The notes beneath the pieces are model-generated. The model saw only the letters and a program-made list of their open reading frames with translations, searched no databases and had not been told where the DNA came from. From an uncultured Prosthecobacter sp. (GTDB taxonomy: Bacteria > Verrucomicrobiota > Verrucomicrobiia > Verrucomicrobiales > Verrucomicrobiaceae): 16,955 nucleotides of DNA. Within the stretch, counting starts at the first letter, position 1, and the number at the start of each line of letters is the position of its first letter. The stretch lies in contig CANNUR010000039.1 in NCBI GenBank assembly GCA_947523045.1, positions 1 to 16,955 of the forward strand, written 5' to 3'. The position numbers were made by a program, and so were the translations under genes. Positions 16,208 through 16,955 of this stretch are shown here, one piece after another.

Positions 16208-16209
16208 TC

Positions 16210-16955
16210 GGCTACTTATGGGCGATCAAGCCGCCCAAGGGCGATGTCGTGTTCCATTGGGCCACCACGCGAGCGGCGTTGGTGTTGGAGAAGATCATCC
16301 CGGCGGATTTTAGCGGAGTCATCCAATGCGATGGCTACGGGGCGTATCGTGCCTTTGCCAAAAGGCACACGCAGTCGCTGACCTTGGCGGCGTGCTGGGC
16401 GCATGTGCGGCGTGAGTTTGTGGAAGCGAGCCAGACGGGCGAGCATCGTGCGGATGCCCTGCTTATCGTGAAGCTCATCGGGCACCTGTATGGCGTCGAA
16501 GGGCGGCTGAGAAAGCAGCGGGCGAGCGCCAAGCTGCGCGCGGTGGTGCGCGGAGCGGAAAGCCGGCCGGTGGTCGAGCGCATCGGCGCGATTTTGACGG
16601 ACTGGAAAAAGCGTCGGCGTCACCTGCCCAAGAGCCAGATGGGGCGAGCGGTGGATTACGCGCTGACCTTGTGGGCGGGCCTGGGAGTGTATTTGCACGA
16701 CGGGCGGGTGGAGATCGACAACAACCTCGTGGAGAACGCGATCCGGCCGACGGCGGTGGGCAAGAAGAACTGGCTGTTTATCGGGGACGCCGGAGCGGGC
16801 GAGCGGGGCGCGATCCTCTTTACGGTGATCGAAGCCTGCCGTCGGCGCGGCCTGGACCCCTTTGAGTACCTGCGCGATGTGTTTGAGCGCATGCCCACGC
16901 TGGCCGCGAAGGACTACGCGAGCCTGCACCCCGAAGCGTGGGCGAAAGCACGCCG
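16210..16955 (+). pseudogene. IS66-family transposase (TnpC), 5'-truncated and cut by the window edge
   Basis: An open frame from 16210 to the last base gives the C-terminal half of an IS66 transposase, about 248 residues. It opens with GYLWAIKPPKGDVVFHW, then has IQCDGYGAY with the second catalytic Asp, CWAHVRREF, and the third acidic motif in EIDNNLVENAIRPTAVGKKNW, which contains the expected Glu. IS66 TnpC is usually about 500 residues. The N-terminal helix-turn-helix and zinc-finger parts and the first catalytic Asp, which normally precedes GYLW closely, are missing. Upstream the frame stays open, but the residues resemble no transposase, so the break at about 16208-16210 is a junction and not a start. 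No IS66 tnpA or tnpB is visible. The fragment cannot be active by itself. The remaining sequence shows no internal stop or frameshift, which suggests the truncation is fairly recent. Confidence 0.88.

Noticed and set aside
16081..16209. Open frame continuing upstream of the IS66 fragment, in frame with it
   Set aside because: The encoded residues resemble no transposase and overlap the RAYT gene start and the REP-like repeats; treated as chance openness.

Overview
The window is high-GC DNA, probably from a member of the Verrucomicrobiota (Opitutae-like is a guess). The phylum call rests on gene families that are characteristic of Planctomycetes and Verrucomicrobia: a 1,013-residue beta-propeller/HEAT/cytochrome c protein of the 'membrane-bound dehydrogenase' type (10092-13133) and a small Minf_1886-family protein (13179-13571). 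Few gene starts carry a clear Shine-Dalgarno sequence.

Layout. Positions 1-7286 hold six genes, all on the minus strand. In transcription order they are ruvB (Holliday-junction motor), a circularly permuted ATP-grasp protein, an alpha-E protein, a transglutaminase-like protein, an RhlE-type DEAD-box helicase, and the 5' part of glgE (maltosyltransferase), which runs off the left edge. The ATP-grasp/alpha-E/transglutaminase trio is a widespread but biochemically unassigned module, predicted to make or process a peptide or amide-linked product.

A short divergent region (about 7287-7421) holds a 17-bp imperfect direct repeat. It separates ruvB from a plus-strand pair: a membrane-anchored Ser/Thr kinase with a nonapeptide-repeat linker, an alpha-helical (HEAT-like) region and a C-terminal beta-sandwich (7422-10046), followed 45 bp later by the exported dehydrogenase/cytochrome c protein (10092-13133). 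The two may form a sensing and redox unit. A hairpin overlaps the stop of the second gene and separates it from a convergent minus-strand pair, a sugar-phosphate isomerase/epimerase-like TIM barrel (13636-14667) and the Minf_1886-family protein.

The right end, 14668-16955, is mobile DNA. A strong minus-strand intrinsic terminator (14738-14782) lies before a REP-associated Y1 transposase gene (RAYT, 14994-16130). That gene is bracketed by two copies of a REP-like TTGA...CAGCnnGGGTCAAG element. Just beyond the right copy, after a 12-bp direct repeat, lies a 5'-truncated IS66-family transposase that runs off the window.

No tRNA, rRNA, CRISPR array or defence locus was seen. The most novel-looking items are the kinase/dehydrogenase pair with its unusual kinase architecture, and the REP-like brackets around the RAYT gene with the sharp IS66 junction. 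The peptide-modification trio is recognisable but its chemistry is not established.
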